Assembly: GCA_021413725.1 (NCBI GenBank)
Contig: JAIOPU010000099.1
Coordinates: forward strand, 1-32,474
Direction: 5' to 3'
Length of the DNA: 32,474 nucleotides
From: Armatimonadota bacterium
Lineage (GTDB): Bacteria; Armatimonadota; Fimbriimonadia; Fimbriimonadales; Fimbriimonadaceae
Below are positions 1 through 7,609 of the stretch, piece by piece. Numbering within the stretch: the stretch's first letter is position 1; every line of letters starts with the position of its first letter. A program made the translations under genes and the position numbers. The notes beneath the pieces are model-generated. The model was not told the origin of the DNA, ran no database searches, and saw nothing but the letters and a program-made list of their open reading frames with translations.

Positions 1-7
1 ATACGAT

Positions 8-1477
8 TCACCGTCGCTCGGCATCGAATTCGGCCTGGACTGCCTGATATCTTCGAATCGCTTCGCCCACGGAGATTGCGGAATCGGTCGCCGCTTCATC
101 GTCCCCTCGTTGGACAAATGCGATTGCCTCGCTTACTGCTTGAGCCAGCAATTTGTGTGCCAGTTCGCGCTTTTGGTGAGAAGACAGGTGCTTGGCGGGC
201 GATCCAAAATCACTGAGCAACCGATCCATGCTCGCGGCAAGGTCTGCAAGTTTGACCGTACGCGCCAAAATCGGCTGAGATTTTGGAGTCAATCGCGCTT
301 CCTGCAAAATGGATTTCAATTGCTTAGTGACGATTGTGACCCGTGTAGCAATATGTCCCATCAGCCTCTCATAAGCCTCAAGGCGTTGCGTATCGGCGAT
401 CACGGGCAAGACCTTGATATCCGCCACACACTCGTCCGCTTTGCCCGATAATCCGTAAGCGGTCGCCCGCCCAAACCGTGCATCAAACGATTCCTTGGTT
501 TGCAATGCCGAAGTATAAGATTCCACGGCAAGTTCAGGCTTACCCTTTAAGAGTTGAATTTCGCCCTTGATCAGGTCGGCGAGATGTCCCGAACCATCAC
601 GCACCAAAGCTTCATTGAGTGCGGCTTCGGCCTCGGAGACGCGTCCCTGCTTCAAGAAGGCCCGGGCAGCGATCAGGCGCATCACGTTACCCTCGGGCGA
701 TAAGTTCGCCGCCCGAAGCGCCTCCTCTGCCGCAATGTCCCCGGCATTGGCGATCAAAAGTGCCTCAACCAAGGCACGTCGAGCGTCAAAATCGAATGGG
801 TTCGAGTCCACCGCATCTCGCAGCAACGAAATTCCCTCAGCGATGAGTCCATCCGAAATGAGTTTCTGAGCTTGGACTAGCGTCGCCTGGCTTGCCGGTG
901 GCGGCTTCGGAACCGGAAGTTGGTCCGGCGTCGTGTTTATCGTCGTGCCCGGACCGGGGTCGGGCTTCGGCGTGTCGATTTTCGTCCTCGCGGGCAGAGA
1001 TTTCAGCGGCCCATTCCCGAGGAGCACGGTCCAAGTTCGCGCCAAGGAAAGGGCATCCGAAGTGCGATCAGGAACTCCTTGGACTTCCACTTTTTGGTTA
1101 AAACTATGCTTCCAAATCTCAACGCCGCCCTTGAAGAGGCGCCCCTCAGCGAGGAGGCCATCCGCCCCATGGTCAGCGGTGTAGATCAGCACATAGTTCA
1201 CGTGGAACTCTTTGACAAATTTGAAAACGTCGGCTTCCGAAGGCAAATCGGGGTATTTGACGCGGGTCGACTCAAGCATTTTCCGAAAAATCAAGTCGGA
1301 GTTTGACCACAGAATCGGACTCACGCGCCCCTCTTGGTCAAACGCGGCGGAAAGATCGTCGCCCACCCACATCCTGGTCTTTTCATCTTTGCCCTTAAGC
1401 TGAGCGATCAAAAGTTCCGGCGCGGCTTGGGCCAAGACCACCCCAAAAGCAACAAGGAAAACGAGAGCTCTTTTCAA
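8..1477 (-). CDS. Secreted TPR-repeat protein
   Basis: The product is about 489 residues, exported, and probably a scaffold for protein-protein contacts in the envelope; no enzymatic motif is visible. The N-terminus (LKRALVFLVAFGVVLAQA, then APE) is a classic signal peptide. A Pro/Thr-rich linker near residues 175-205 is followed by helical repeats with TPR spacing (for example LISDGLIAEGISLLRDAV and EIQLLKGKPELAVESYTSAL). I chose a TTG start at 1477 because a GGAG lies 5 nt upstream and the upstream gene's TAA ends one base before it. A GTG at 1504 would add nine residues before the signal peptide and has no such site. It is translationally coupled to the neighbouring TPR gene, so both probably work in one complex. 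Function unknown. Confidence 0.75.
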   Translation of the reverse strand: MKRALVFLVAFGVVLAQAAPELLIAQLKGKDEKTRMWVGDDLSAAFDQEGRVSPILWSNSDLIFRKMLESTRVKYPDLPSEADVFKFVKEFHVNYVLIYTADHGADGLLAEGRLFKGGVEIWKHSFNQKVEVQGVPDRTSDALSLARTWTVLLGNGPLKSLPARTKIDTPKPDPGPGTTINTTPDQLPVPKPPPASQATLVQAQKLISDGLIAEGISLLRDAVDSNPFDFDARRALVEALLIANAGDIAAEEALRAANLSPEGNVMRLIAARAFLKQGRVSEAEAALNEALVRDGSGHLADLIKGEIQLLKGKPELAVESYTSALQTKESFDARFGRATAYGLSGKADECVADIKVLPVIADTQRLEAYERLMGHIATRVTIVTKQLKSILQEARLTPKSQPILARTVKLADLAASMDRLLSDFGSPAKHLSSHQKRELAHKLLAQAVSEAIAFVQRGDDEAATDSAISVGEAIRRYQAVQAEFDAERR

Positions 1478-1478
1478 A

Positions 1479-2717
1479 TTAGCTCCGCAAAACTGCAAGC
1501 GCACGACGGCAGGATTCTAGGGCTGCATCGTTGCCGCCCTCCTTTTGGTAGGCAGCGATTGCTCTTTCATAAGCCTGAACCGCATCCGCCTTTCGTCCTA
1601 GCCGCTCATAACATTGTCCGAGCCGCTGATTCGTCTTGCCTTGGGAAGCACTGCCGTTTCGGGCTTGCTCAAAGTATGCTGCCGCATCGGTCATATTTCC
1701 GGCTAAGAATGCATCTTGCCCGAGCTTAAACGATGATTTCGCCGGGGTCCCTCCGCTCGTAGCCCCCGAACTATGGCCCGAAGTGACCTTAATGTCGTAG
1801 ACCGGGGGACGAATCGGCTTGACTTTCGGCTCGTTTTTCGGCGGTGCTGTTGCTACGCCGCCAGAGGGATCTTCGTCAACGGTACCGCCTGCTACGCGAG
1901 TCGGGGAACTGGTTGTCGTATTCATCACAGGCTGCGGAGCAGGCTCAACTTTGACATTGGGATTTATCGGACTGTAGTCCCCCTCAGTGTCAGGACGGGG
2001 TAGCTGATTAGATGTCTTGCCCTCAGGCAAGATCGGTTTCCGATTAACGGTTTCATCGGGCTTCGCGGTGGGCTCGATCTTCCTTTCGGATTCTACTCCC
2101 GGCTGAGTTTGCGGTGTTGCCTGAGGTTGGTTCGTCTGGAGGATGATCGGACTCTGATTCGCTGCTGGGTTGCTCTGGTTAGAGGCCAAGAGGTCAGGCT
2201 TGCCGGTCTCTGGAGCAGGTGTCTGTTTTTGCATCGCAAGGGCAATGAGCGAACCAACGCAAGCGACGAGTGCCGTTGCCGCAATTCCGCCCATCAATGC
2301 GACTTTTCGATTGGCTGGCTTCACTACCGCGAGGGTTTCCGCGTCGATGAGGTCTTCAAGATGCTGAACCTTTATCGGATAAATCGGGGAGTTTGGATCA
2401 ATTTCGACGAGCTTTCGGAAGGCGACGAGTGCGGCGGGGTAGTCACCGTTCTTTTCACGCGATTCTCCAAGCAATGCCCAAGCCTCAATGCTAGAAGGGT
2501 CAGCGGAAAGCGCACTTTGGGCAACCAAAATAGCTTCGGCGACGCGTCCCTCGGTGAGCGACTTCATCCCCGCCTGGACAAGTTCCAAGTTCTTTTCTTT
2601 GGCCTCTTCGATATCTTCCGGCGCAAATGCCTGCCCGCACGCGCGGCAAAACTTGCTGTCAAGCGTATGCGTAGCCTCACATGATCGGCATTGCAAAGTT
2701 CGATGAGTAGTTTTCAT
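1479..2717 (-). CDS. Zinc-ribbon TPR membrane protein
   Basis: The product has about 412 residues. An N-terminal zinc ribbon (CRSC ... CRAC, residues about 10-31) precedes a cytoplasmic TPR block (about residues 40-120, including AEAILVAQSALSADP). One transmembrane helix lies around residues 142-164 (VALMGGIAATALVACVGSLI). A long Pro/Thr/Asn-rich linker leads to a C-terminal TPR pair (FKLGQDAFLAGNMTDAAAYF). The layout suggests a single-pass protein with TPRs on both sides of the membrane. The second ATG (2717) is preferred over the one at 2723 because GGGA sits 6 nt before it but directly against the first. It is the first gene of a two-gene unit with the secreted TPR protein. A TACAAT -10-like box is at 2742-2747. 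No enzymatic function can be assigned. Confidence 0.8.
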   Translation of the reverse strand: MKTTHRTLQCRSCEATHTLDSKFCRACGQAFAPEDIEEAKEKNLELVQAGMKSLTEGRVAEAILVAQSALSADPSSIEAWALLGESREKNGDYPAALVAFRKLVEIDPNSPIYPIKVQHLEDLIDAETLAVVKPANRKVALMGGIAATALVACVGSLIALAMQKQTPAPETGKPDLLASNQSNPAANQSPIILQTNQPQATPQTQPGVESERKIEPTAKPDETVNRKPILPEGKTSNQLPRPDTEGDYSPINPNVKVEPAPQPVMNTTTSSPTRVAGGTVDEDPSGGVATAPPKNEPKVKPIRPPVYDIKVTSGHSSGATSGGTPAKSSFKLGQDAFLAGNMTDAAAYFEQARNGSASQGKTNQRLGQCYERLGRKADAVQAYERAIAAYQKEGGNDAALESCRRALAVLRS

Positions 2718-2781
2718 GGTCATTCCCGTGTGTTGGACTCTATTGTACCGCCGATTAGTTCAATCCCCTAGGTTCAAGCTC

Positions 2782-3972
2782 CTAGATTTCCGCGCTCTTG
2801 CGTCGCCAAACCGTACCTTCGGGGGTATCACGCAGTTCTATCCCGCGCTGTCCGAGTTCAGCTCGAATCGCGTCCGCTCGGGCAAAGTCCTTGTTCGCCT
2901 TCGCCGCGTCTCGCTCTTTCACCAATCCGTCAATTTCCGAATCGTCCCTGCCAGGCTCGGTAGTATCCTCGTCCATCGGAACAATCCCGAGCAATTCATT
3001 AATCTTAAGCAAGAATTTCTGGGAGGAACTTGCCGAAGCGCCGGAGAACAGAGCGGTTTCTCTAAAAATCACACTCGTGCCTTCGAGCGCCTTCGCCAGC
3101 GCAACGGAAGTGTTCAAGTCCTCGCACATCGCCGCCAAAGTCTCTTGATAAAGCCGATCCAAGTCTTCTCCGACCGCATCCTCACCCGCGGCACCCTTTG
3201 CCAAAGCCTCATTCACGACCCGAACGCACTCCGCGTACCGATCAATCTTGCTCGTCGAATCACGTAAAAGATCCATTGTGAAGTTCGCGGGCTTCGAATA
3301 AGGCACCGACATCAACGCATAACGGAGAGCCAAGGGGTGGACACCTTTGTCGTCAATCAATTCTCTTGCCGTAAAGAACGTCCCCTTGCTCTTGGACATC
3401 TTTTCCCCCTCAAATTGGAGGAATTTGGTGTGAACCCAGTGCTCGCAAAAGGAGTGGCCGGTCCGCGACTCGCTCTGCGCCATCTCGCATTCGTGATGCG
3501 GGAAGACGAGGTCTTCGCCGCCGCCGTGGAGGTCGATCGTCTCGCCTAGATATTGCATCGCCATGACGCTGCACTCGATGTGCCAGCCGGGAAATCCCCA
3601 TCCCCAAGGGCTGTACCACTGCATCAAGTGCTTTTCGTCCTTCTTCCAAAGCGCAAAATCGGCTGGGCTCTTCTTGTTGTCGTCAACAACGACATCGCGC
3701 ACCGCGACTCTCAGGCTATCCGCGTCGGTATTTCCGCTCAAAGCCCCTCGTCGCGCGAAAGTTGTCGTATCAAAGTAAACACCCGTCGGAGTTTCGTAGG
3801 CGTGTCCGTCCGCGATGAGTTTTTCAAGAAAGGTTCGAAAATTCCCAATGTGCGCATACGAATAAACCGTCGGGCCGCATGAGTAGAATCGCAGGTGATT
3901 CGGTTCCAGAGTCACCAGCGTTTTCACGGTCCGGCTGAGGGTGTCGTATAGGCGAAAAACAGGCATGTCCAT
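2782..3972 (-). CDS. cysS: Cysteinyl-tRNA synthetase, internally shortened
   Basis: Class I aminoacyl-tRNA synthetase charging tRNA-Cys. Visible signatures: CGPTVY with the first zinc cysteine (C32), the HIGH-type HIGN (41-44), WHIECS (C134), GGGEDLVFPHHE with zinc-binding histidine, and KMSKS (191-195). The C-terminal tail ends in the family-typical GTVWRRK. The protein has 396 residues; the family usually has about 460-480. The gap is internal: HIGNFRTF runs straight into LEKLIADGHAY. In E. coli CysS about 80 residues separate these two points, including the second half of the first Rossmann unit and the DIDDK motif. The reading frame is intact on both sides. This may be a true deletion or an assembly collapse. 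ATG 3972 and ATG 3966 are both possible starts; neither has a strong Shine-Dalgarno. It stands alone between the mdh terminator and the TPR genes. Confidence 0.9.
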   Translation of the reverse strand: MDMPVFRLYDTLSRTVKTLVTLEPNHLRFYSCGPTVYSYAHIGNFRTFLEKLIADGHAYETPTGVYFDTTTFARRGALSGNTDADSLRVAVRDVVVDDNKKSPADFALWKKDEKHLMQWYSPWGWGFPGWHIECSVMAMQYLGETIDLHGGGEDLVFPHHECEMAQSESRTGHSFCEHWVHTKFLQFEGEKMSKSKGTFFTARELIDDKGVHPLALRYALMSVPYSKPANFTMDLLRDSTSKIDRYAECVRVVNEALAKGAAGEDAVGEDLDRLYQETLAAMCEDLNTSVALAKALEGTSVIFRETALFSGASASSSQKFLLKINELLGIVPMDEDTTEPGRDDSEIDGLVKERDAAKANKDFARADAIRAELGQRGIELRDTPEGTVWRRKSAEI

Positions 3973-4024
3973 GGGATCACTAATGGTACCCCGGCGAGGT
4001 TATTCCATCCCTCAATTGCTGAGC

Positions 4025-4054
4025 AAAAAAGGGCTACCCTAGCTAGGTAGCCCT
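4025..4054 (-). terminator. Rho-independent terminator after the dehydrogenase gene
   Basis: Read on the minus strand, a 9-bp stem (AGGGCTACC / GGTAGCCCT) with a 7-nt loop is followed by TTTTTT (4025-4030). It sits about 25 nt past the dehydrogenase stop codon and ends the hexosaminidase-to-dehydrogenase gene series before cysS. Confidence 0.9.
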
Positions 4055-4076
4055 CTTTAGCAACTCCTGAAAACCC

Positions 4077-5000
4077 TTAGATCATGTCCCAGATTTTCTT
4101 CAACTCACTCGCCGAGTGCAGCAGAGCAGCTTTCTCGGATTCCGAAACAGCTGGGGCCAGAACGTTGACCACGCCATTGCGACCGAGGACTGTCGGGAGG
4201 GAGAGGGAGATTCCCGAGATGCCAAGTGTGCCGGTTTGAACCGAACTAACGGGCATGATTGCGTGGCTGTCAAGAGCCATCTGCTGGACGACTTCGGCGA
4301 TCGAAACACCAACCGCGCGTCCCGCGCCACCCTTAAGGCGAATGACCTCGGCGCCGGATTTCTTGGTGAAGTCAAAAACGCCTTGACCGACTTCGTCAGT
4401 GTAGCCAGGGATTGTGGCGAGGGCGGCACCGCCGATTGTGGCGGAAGACCAGATTGGCACCATCGTGTCGCCATGCTCGCCAAGAATTAAGGCCTTTACG
4501 TCGCGAGCGTTGACCTTAAAGTGATCGGCAAGAAGGGATCGGAAACGACATGTATCCAGGACGGTTCCTAGACCAATCACTTGATTCTCTGGCAAAATCC
4601 CGCTCTTCGCGGCAAGCTGGGTGAGAATATCGACGGGATTGGAAACGACCAAAATCGTTGCGCCACTATTGAGCTTGCAAGTCTTGAGGCTATCCAAAAT
4701 CGTACGGAAAAGTCCGACGTTTCGGTTGATCAACTCAAGCCGACTCTCGTCCGGTTTGCGTCGAAGACCGGCGGTGATGACCACGCAGTCGGAGCCATTG
4801 ACAATGTGGTATTGGTCGCTGCTTGTGAAGGTCTGGTTCGCCGTCAGCGAGGCACCATGGCGCATATCAAGCGCTTCGCCGTCCGCCATGTCCTTGTTCG
4901 CATCTACGAGTGCAATTTCACGAACGATTCCGCCGAGCTGGAGGGCAAATGCCGCATCTGATCCGACGCGACCGCCACCACCAATAATACTAACTTTCAT
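4077..5000 (-). CDS. mdh: LDH-like malate dehydrogenase (NAD-dependent)
   Basis: A 307-residue member of the lactate/malate dehydrogenase family, which interconverts malate and oxaloacetate (or lactate and pyruvate) with NAD. The Rossmann loop is GGGGRVG (residues 7-13) and the acidic residue D33 (ALVDAN) indicates NAD over NADP. The catalytic set is visible: R87 (ESRLEL), R152 (LDTCR) and H176 (GEHGDTMVP). The specificity position, equivalent to LDH Gln102, is R81 in AGLRRKP, which favours the dicarboxylate malate. The surrounding ESRLEL is nevertheless LDH-like, so this is best called an LDH-like MDH. Only 3 nt separate it from the upstream CBS-protein gene, so it is the last gene of that series, closed by the terminator at 4025. 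Substrate choice is inferred from one residue. Confidence 0.85.
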   Translation of the reverse strand: MKVSIIGGGGRVGSDAAFALQLGGIVREIALVDANKDMADGEALDMRHGASLTANQTFTSSDQYHIVNGSDCVVITAGLRRKPDESRLELINRNVGLFRTILDSLKTCKLNSGATILVVSNPVDILTQLAAKSGILPENQVIGLGTVLDTCRFRSLLADHFKVNARDVKALILGEHGDTMVPIWSSATIGGAALATIPGYTDEVGQGVFDFTKKSGAEVIRLKGGAGRAVGVSIAEVVQQMALDSHAIMPVSSVQTGTLGISGISLSLPTVLGRNGVVNVLAPAVSESEKAALLHSASELKKIWDMI

Positions 5001-5003
5001 CCC

Positions 5004-6419
5004 CTAAATTATGACAGCTTTCGGGGTCATCCGTAGCCGGACAATCCGGCGACCGTCCGTTTCCTCAACTCGGAAATCCCAGCCGTCAAGTGAAATTTCT
5101 TCGCCCTTCTGCGGCTGTCGCCCCACGGCACCAAAAATGAATCCGCCCACCGTATCGAACTCTTCAGACTCAAATTCTGAGCCGATTTCGTCATTCAGGT
5201 CATCGATGTTGACCCGACCATCAACAACAAAGCTCTCGCCGTCCTTGACGATTTCCGGAGTCTCCACATCGTACTCGTCCACAATTTCACCGACAAGTTC
5301 CTCGACAATATCTTCGATCGTGACGACCCCGGAAGTGCCGCCCATCTCGTCCTGGACAATCGCCATCTGCGATCGATGCACCCGCATTTCCTTCAAAAGT
5401 TCAAAAAGAAGGATGCTCTCGGGGACAAACAATGGAGGTCGTGTCAATGTGCGGATATTCATCTTTTGCCCGGGTTCGAGCTTGAGATGGAGCAAGTCCT
5501 TCGCGTGAATGATTCCGATAATCTGGTCGTCCGTACCCTCATAAATTGGAATTCGCGAGTGGCCTGTTTCTCGAATGATCCTCATAATGTCTTCGACCTC
5601 AGTCTCCACCGGCACCGCGTCCAAGTCAATGCGAGGAGTCATCACTTCGCGGGCAATCGTATCGCCGAATTCAAAAACAGAATGCAGAAGCTCGCGCTCG
5701 ACCTCCTCAATCTCGCCCGACTTCTCCGCACTCTCGACAATGCTAAGAATTTCCTCCTCAGCCGCATTCTCACGGGTGAAGGTTGCATTGCCTCCAAACC
5801 GCTTAGCGATCAGGTCCGCAATCTGCGTCAAGACCTTGCTCTGCCAGCCAAAGAATAGCGTGAACGCGCTGACAAATCCGCGCAAAGCTAGCAGGGTCTT
5901 AACCGGGTGCACCGTAGCATAGCTCTTTGGGATCAGTTCACCGAAAACGATGTTCAAACCCAAAACCGGAATCGCAAGCATCAAGAGTGAAAGCCCAAGT
6001 GAGACCCACTGCGGAGAACCTAGCACCAAAAGATTGGCTAAAGCCTGGGCGGGGACAATGCAAAGTACGAGCATCCAAGCGCGCATCGTCTGACTCCCGA
6101 CGGTGCAAACCGCCAGGGTACGAGTTTTATTTTCAATCAAGTCCCCGATCAAACTGTAGTGTTTGTTGTCTTTTTCGATAAGCCTCAAATGTGAGGGGCG
6201 AAGAAGTTCAAGTGCAGTCTCACTCGCGACGAACATCGCGTTAAAGGTTATGATGACAAGTAGCCCAATAATCGCAATGAGCAACGCCGGGACGCCCACC
6301 TCGAGTGATACGATTTCCCTCGTAGTCTCAGCCGCGCTGGCCAAGGAAGGCAAGGCGAAGACTAACAAAGCCAAAAGCCGAAGGAGAGAGAAACTACGTT
6401 CAGGAGGTTCTGTGTTCAT
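5004..6419 (-). CDS. CNNM/CorC-type membrane protein with CBS pair
   Basis: A 471-residue member of the HlyC/CorC (CNNM) family, integral membrane proteins linked to Mg2+/Co2+ transport; the old name hemolysin is misleading. Order: signal-like first helix (LLRLLALLVFALPSLASAA), a DUF21 transmembrane domain with about four helices (residues about 38-190), then a CBS pair beginning at VMTPRIDLDAVP (about 260-375, with IPIYEGTDDQIIGIIHAKDLL and DEMGGTSGVVTIEDIVEEL), then a CorC_HlyC C-terminal domain (VDGRVNIDDLNDEIG to the end). All signature motifs are present, so it looks intact. It lies 9 nt after the DgkA-PAP2 gene and 3 nt before mdh. This gene is commonly found beside ybeY and dgkA in bacteria. 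Confidence 0.9.
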   Translation of the reverse strand: MNTEPPERSFSLLRLLALLVFALPSLASAAETTREIVSLEVGVPALLIAIIGLLVIITFNAMFVASETALELLRPSHLRLIEKDNKHYSLIGDLIENKTRTLAVCTVGSQTMRAWMLVLCIVPAQALANLLVLGSPQWVSLGLSLLMLAIPVLGLNIVFGELIPKSYATVHPVKTLLALRGFVSAFTLFFGWQSKVLTQIADLIAKRFGGNATFTRENAAEEEILSIVESAEKSGEIEEVERELLHSVFEFGDTIAREVMTPRIDLDAVPVETEVEDIMRIIRETGHSRIPIYEGTDDQIIGIIHAKDLLHLKLEPGQKMNIRTLTRPPLFVPESILLFELLKEMRVHRSQMAIVQDEMGGTSGVVTIEDIVEELVGEIVDEYDVETPEIVKDGESFVVDGRVNIDDLNDEIGSEFESEEFDTVGGFIFGAVGRQPQKGEEISLDGWDFRVEETDGRRIVRLRMTPKAVII

Positions 6420-6428
6420 AGGTGGGGT

Positions 6429-7139
6429 TTATCGGGGGAGAACGCCGAAGACTGTGATTCCAAGAATTGAGCCTACGGTTGCTCCCAAAGTCAGTTCAAA
6501 AATGGAGTGAAATTTCGCCTCGTAGCGACTCTGCGCAATCACCAGCGCGAGCATAATCGCAATGACAGAAGCGAGGGCGTTGTCCGTAATGAAGGGAATG
6601 CTCGAAGCAAAGAAGAACCCAAACGCGGCATGGCCGCTCACGAGACCACCCTGCAAAACATTGCCTCGTTTGCCCAAACCCTTGCCGATAACGACAATCG
6701 TAAACAAGATCAAAGAACCGCCCACAAAGCGAGCCGCGAACGGAAGCGCGAATCCTTCGGAAGTCAACCCAAGTTTGATTCTCTCCCAGGCATCATCGCC
6801 AATCGCGATCAGAGCACCTGCCGTAATCGCCATGATTGTGGCGATCAATACCGCTCCGGCGGCGATATCTTTGGCGAACTTTGCCATCGGATGGTAGTGC
6901 GGCGAAGCGAGGTCAACGACCGCCTCAATCGCACTATTGAACATCTCCGCGACTAGGACCGAGCCGATCATGAAGAACAAAACTAGAACATCTCGGACTC
7001 GAAGCGGCAACACAACAGCTACGAGCAGGGTCACGAGGGTCACGTAGAGGTGGATCCGCATGTGCCGCTGGGTACGGAACGTGTGCACCATGCCATTGAT
7101 GGCCACTCTAAACGGCGTAATCAGATCAGGAGTCGCCAC
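6429..7139 (-). CDS. Diacylglycerol/undecaprenol kinase fused to PAP2 phosphatase
   Basis: The product has 236 residues and two membrane domains. The N-terminal half (1-115) is a DgkA-type small lipid kinase, shown by AEMFNSAIE (E65, N68, E72) and KFAKDIAAGAVL (K90, D91). The C-terminal half (130-236) is a PAP2-type phosphatase, shown by SGH (168-170) and SRYEAKFHSIFE (S204, R205, H211). The first PAP2 motif is degenerate (GKGLGKRGNV) and the last acidic residue is Glu, not Asp. Such fusions are known and fit lipid-carrier recycling for the cell wall: the kinase makes undecaprenyl phosphate from undecaprenol, and the phosphatase acts on pyrophosphate or lipid phosphates. The GTG start at 7139 shares one base with the ybeY stop (TAGTG), so the two are translationally coupled. 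Confidence 0.88.
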   Translation of the reverse strand: MATPDLITPFRVAINGMVHTFRTQRHMRIHLYVTLVTLLVAVVLPLRVRDVLVLFFMIGSVLVAEMFNSAIEAVVDLASPHYHPMAKFAKDIAAGAVLIATIMAITAGALIAIGDDAWERIKLGLTSEGFALPFAARFVGGSLILFTIVVIGKGLGKRGNVLQGGLVSGHAAFGFFFASSIPFITDNALASVIAIMLALVIAQSRYEAKFHSIFELTLGATVGSILGITVFGVLPR

Positions 7140-7609
7140 TACTGCGTCTCTCCGTGCGGGAGCGAACTCCAGTCCGGGTCAACCGGAATGCCCAAAGACT
7201 CGGCGACTGAGTTCATGCGAACCACCATGTCATCGCGTCCTTCGTCCGTCTCATCTTCGTACCCAAGCAAGTGCAATCCACCATGAATGGTAAGGAAGAC
7301 GATCTCATGAGCCAAAGAGTCCCGCCTTGCGTCGGCTTGTCGCTTCGCCGTGTCAACCGAAATCGCGATATCCCCCAACGGACCGAACGGCCCGCCCGGA
7401 AAAGTCAGTACGTCTGTGGGTTCATCGAGACTGCGAAAGTCACGATTCAGCACCCGGATGACCTCATCAGTGGTGAGCATTACGGAGACCTCGCTTGGTG
7501 GGGTTTTGTACTGAACTAACACTTCAATCAAGGCCTGCTGGACGAGTTTTTTCGGTACTTTCGTGGTCGTCTCGTTCGACACCAAAATTTTGTGGGTTCG
7601 TATTGCCAT
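7139..7609 (-). CDS. ybeY: YbeY-type rRNA maturation factor / endoribonuclease
   Basis: A 156-residue member of the UPF0054 metalloprotein family, involved in 16S rRNA 3' maturation and ribosome quality control. The fold markers are the N-terminal strand (THKILVSNE), FRSLDEPTDVLTFP (substrate-binding Arg59 region) and the metal site HGGLHLLGYED. The first two metal ligands, H109 and H113, are present. The third, normally His ten residues after the first (GYDH), is Asp119 here. Asp can bind metal, so activity may be kept. The first 86 nt overlap the 3' end of the HD-phosphohydrolase gene in another frame. The stop overlaps the dgkA start by one base. The ATG at 7609 places the first beta strand as in other family members. 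Confidence 0.9.
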   Translation of the reverse strand: MAIRTHKILVSNETTTKVPKKLVQQALIEVLVQYKTPPSEVSVMLTTDEVIRVLNRDFRSLDEPTDVLTFPGGPFGPLGDIAISVDTAKRQADARRDSLAHEIVFLTIHGGLHLLGYEDETDEGRDDMVVRMNSVAESLGIPVDPDWSSLPHGETQ

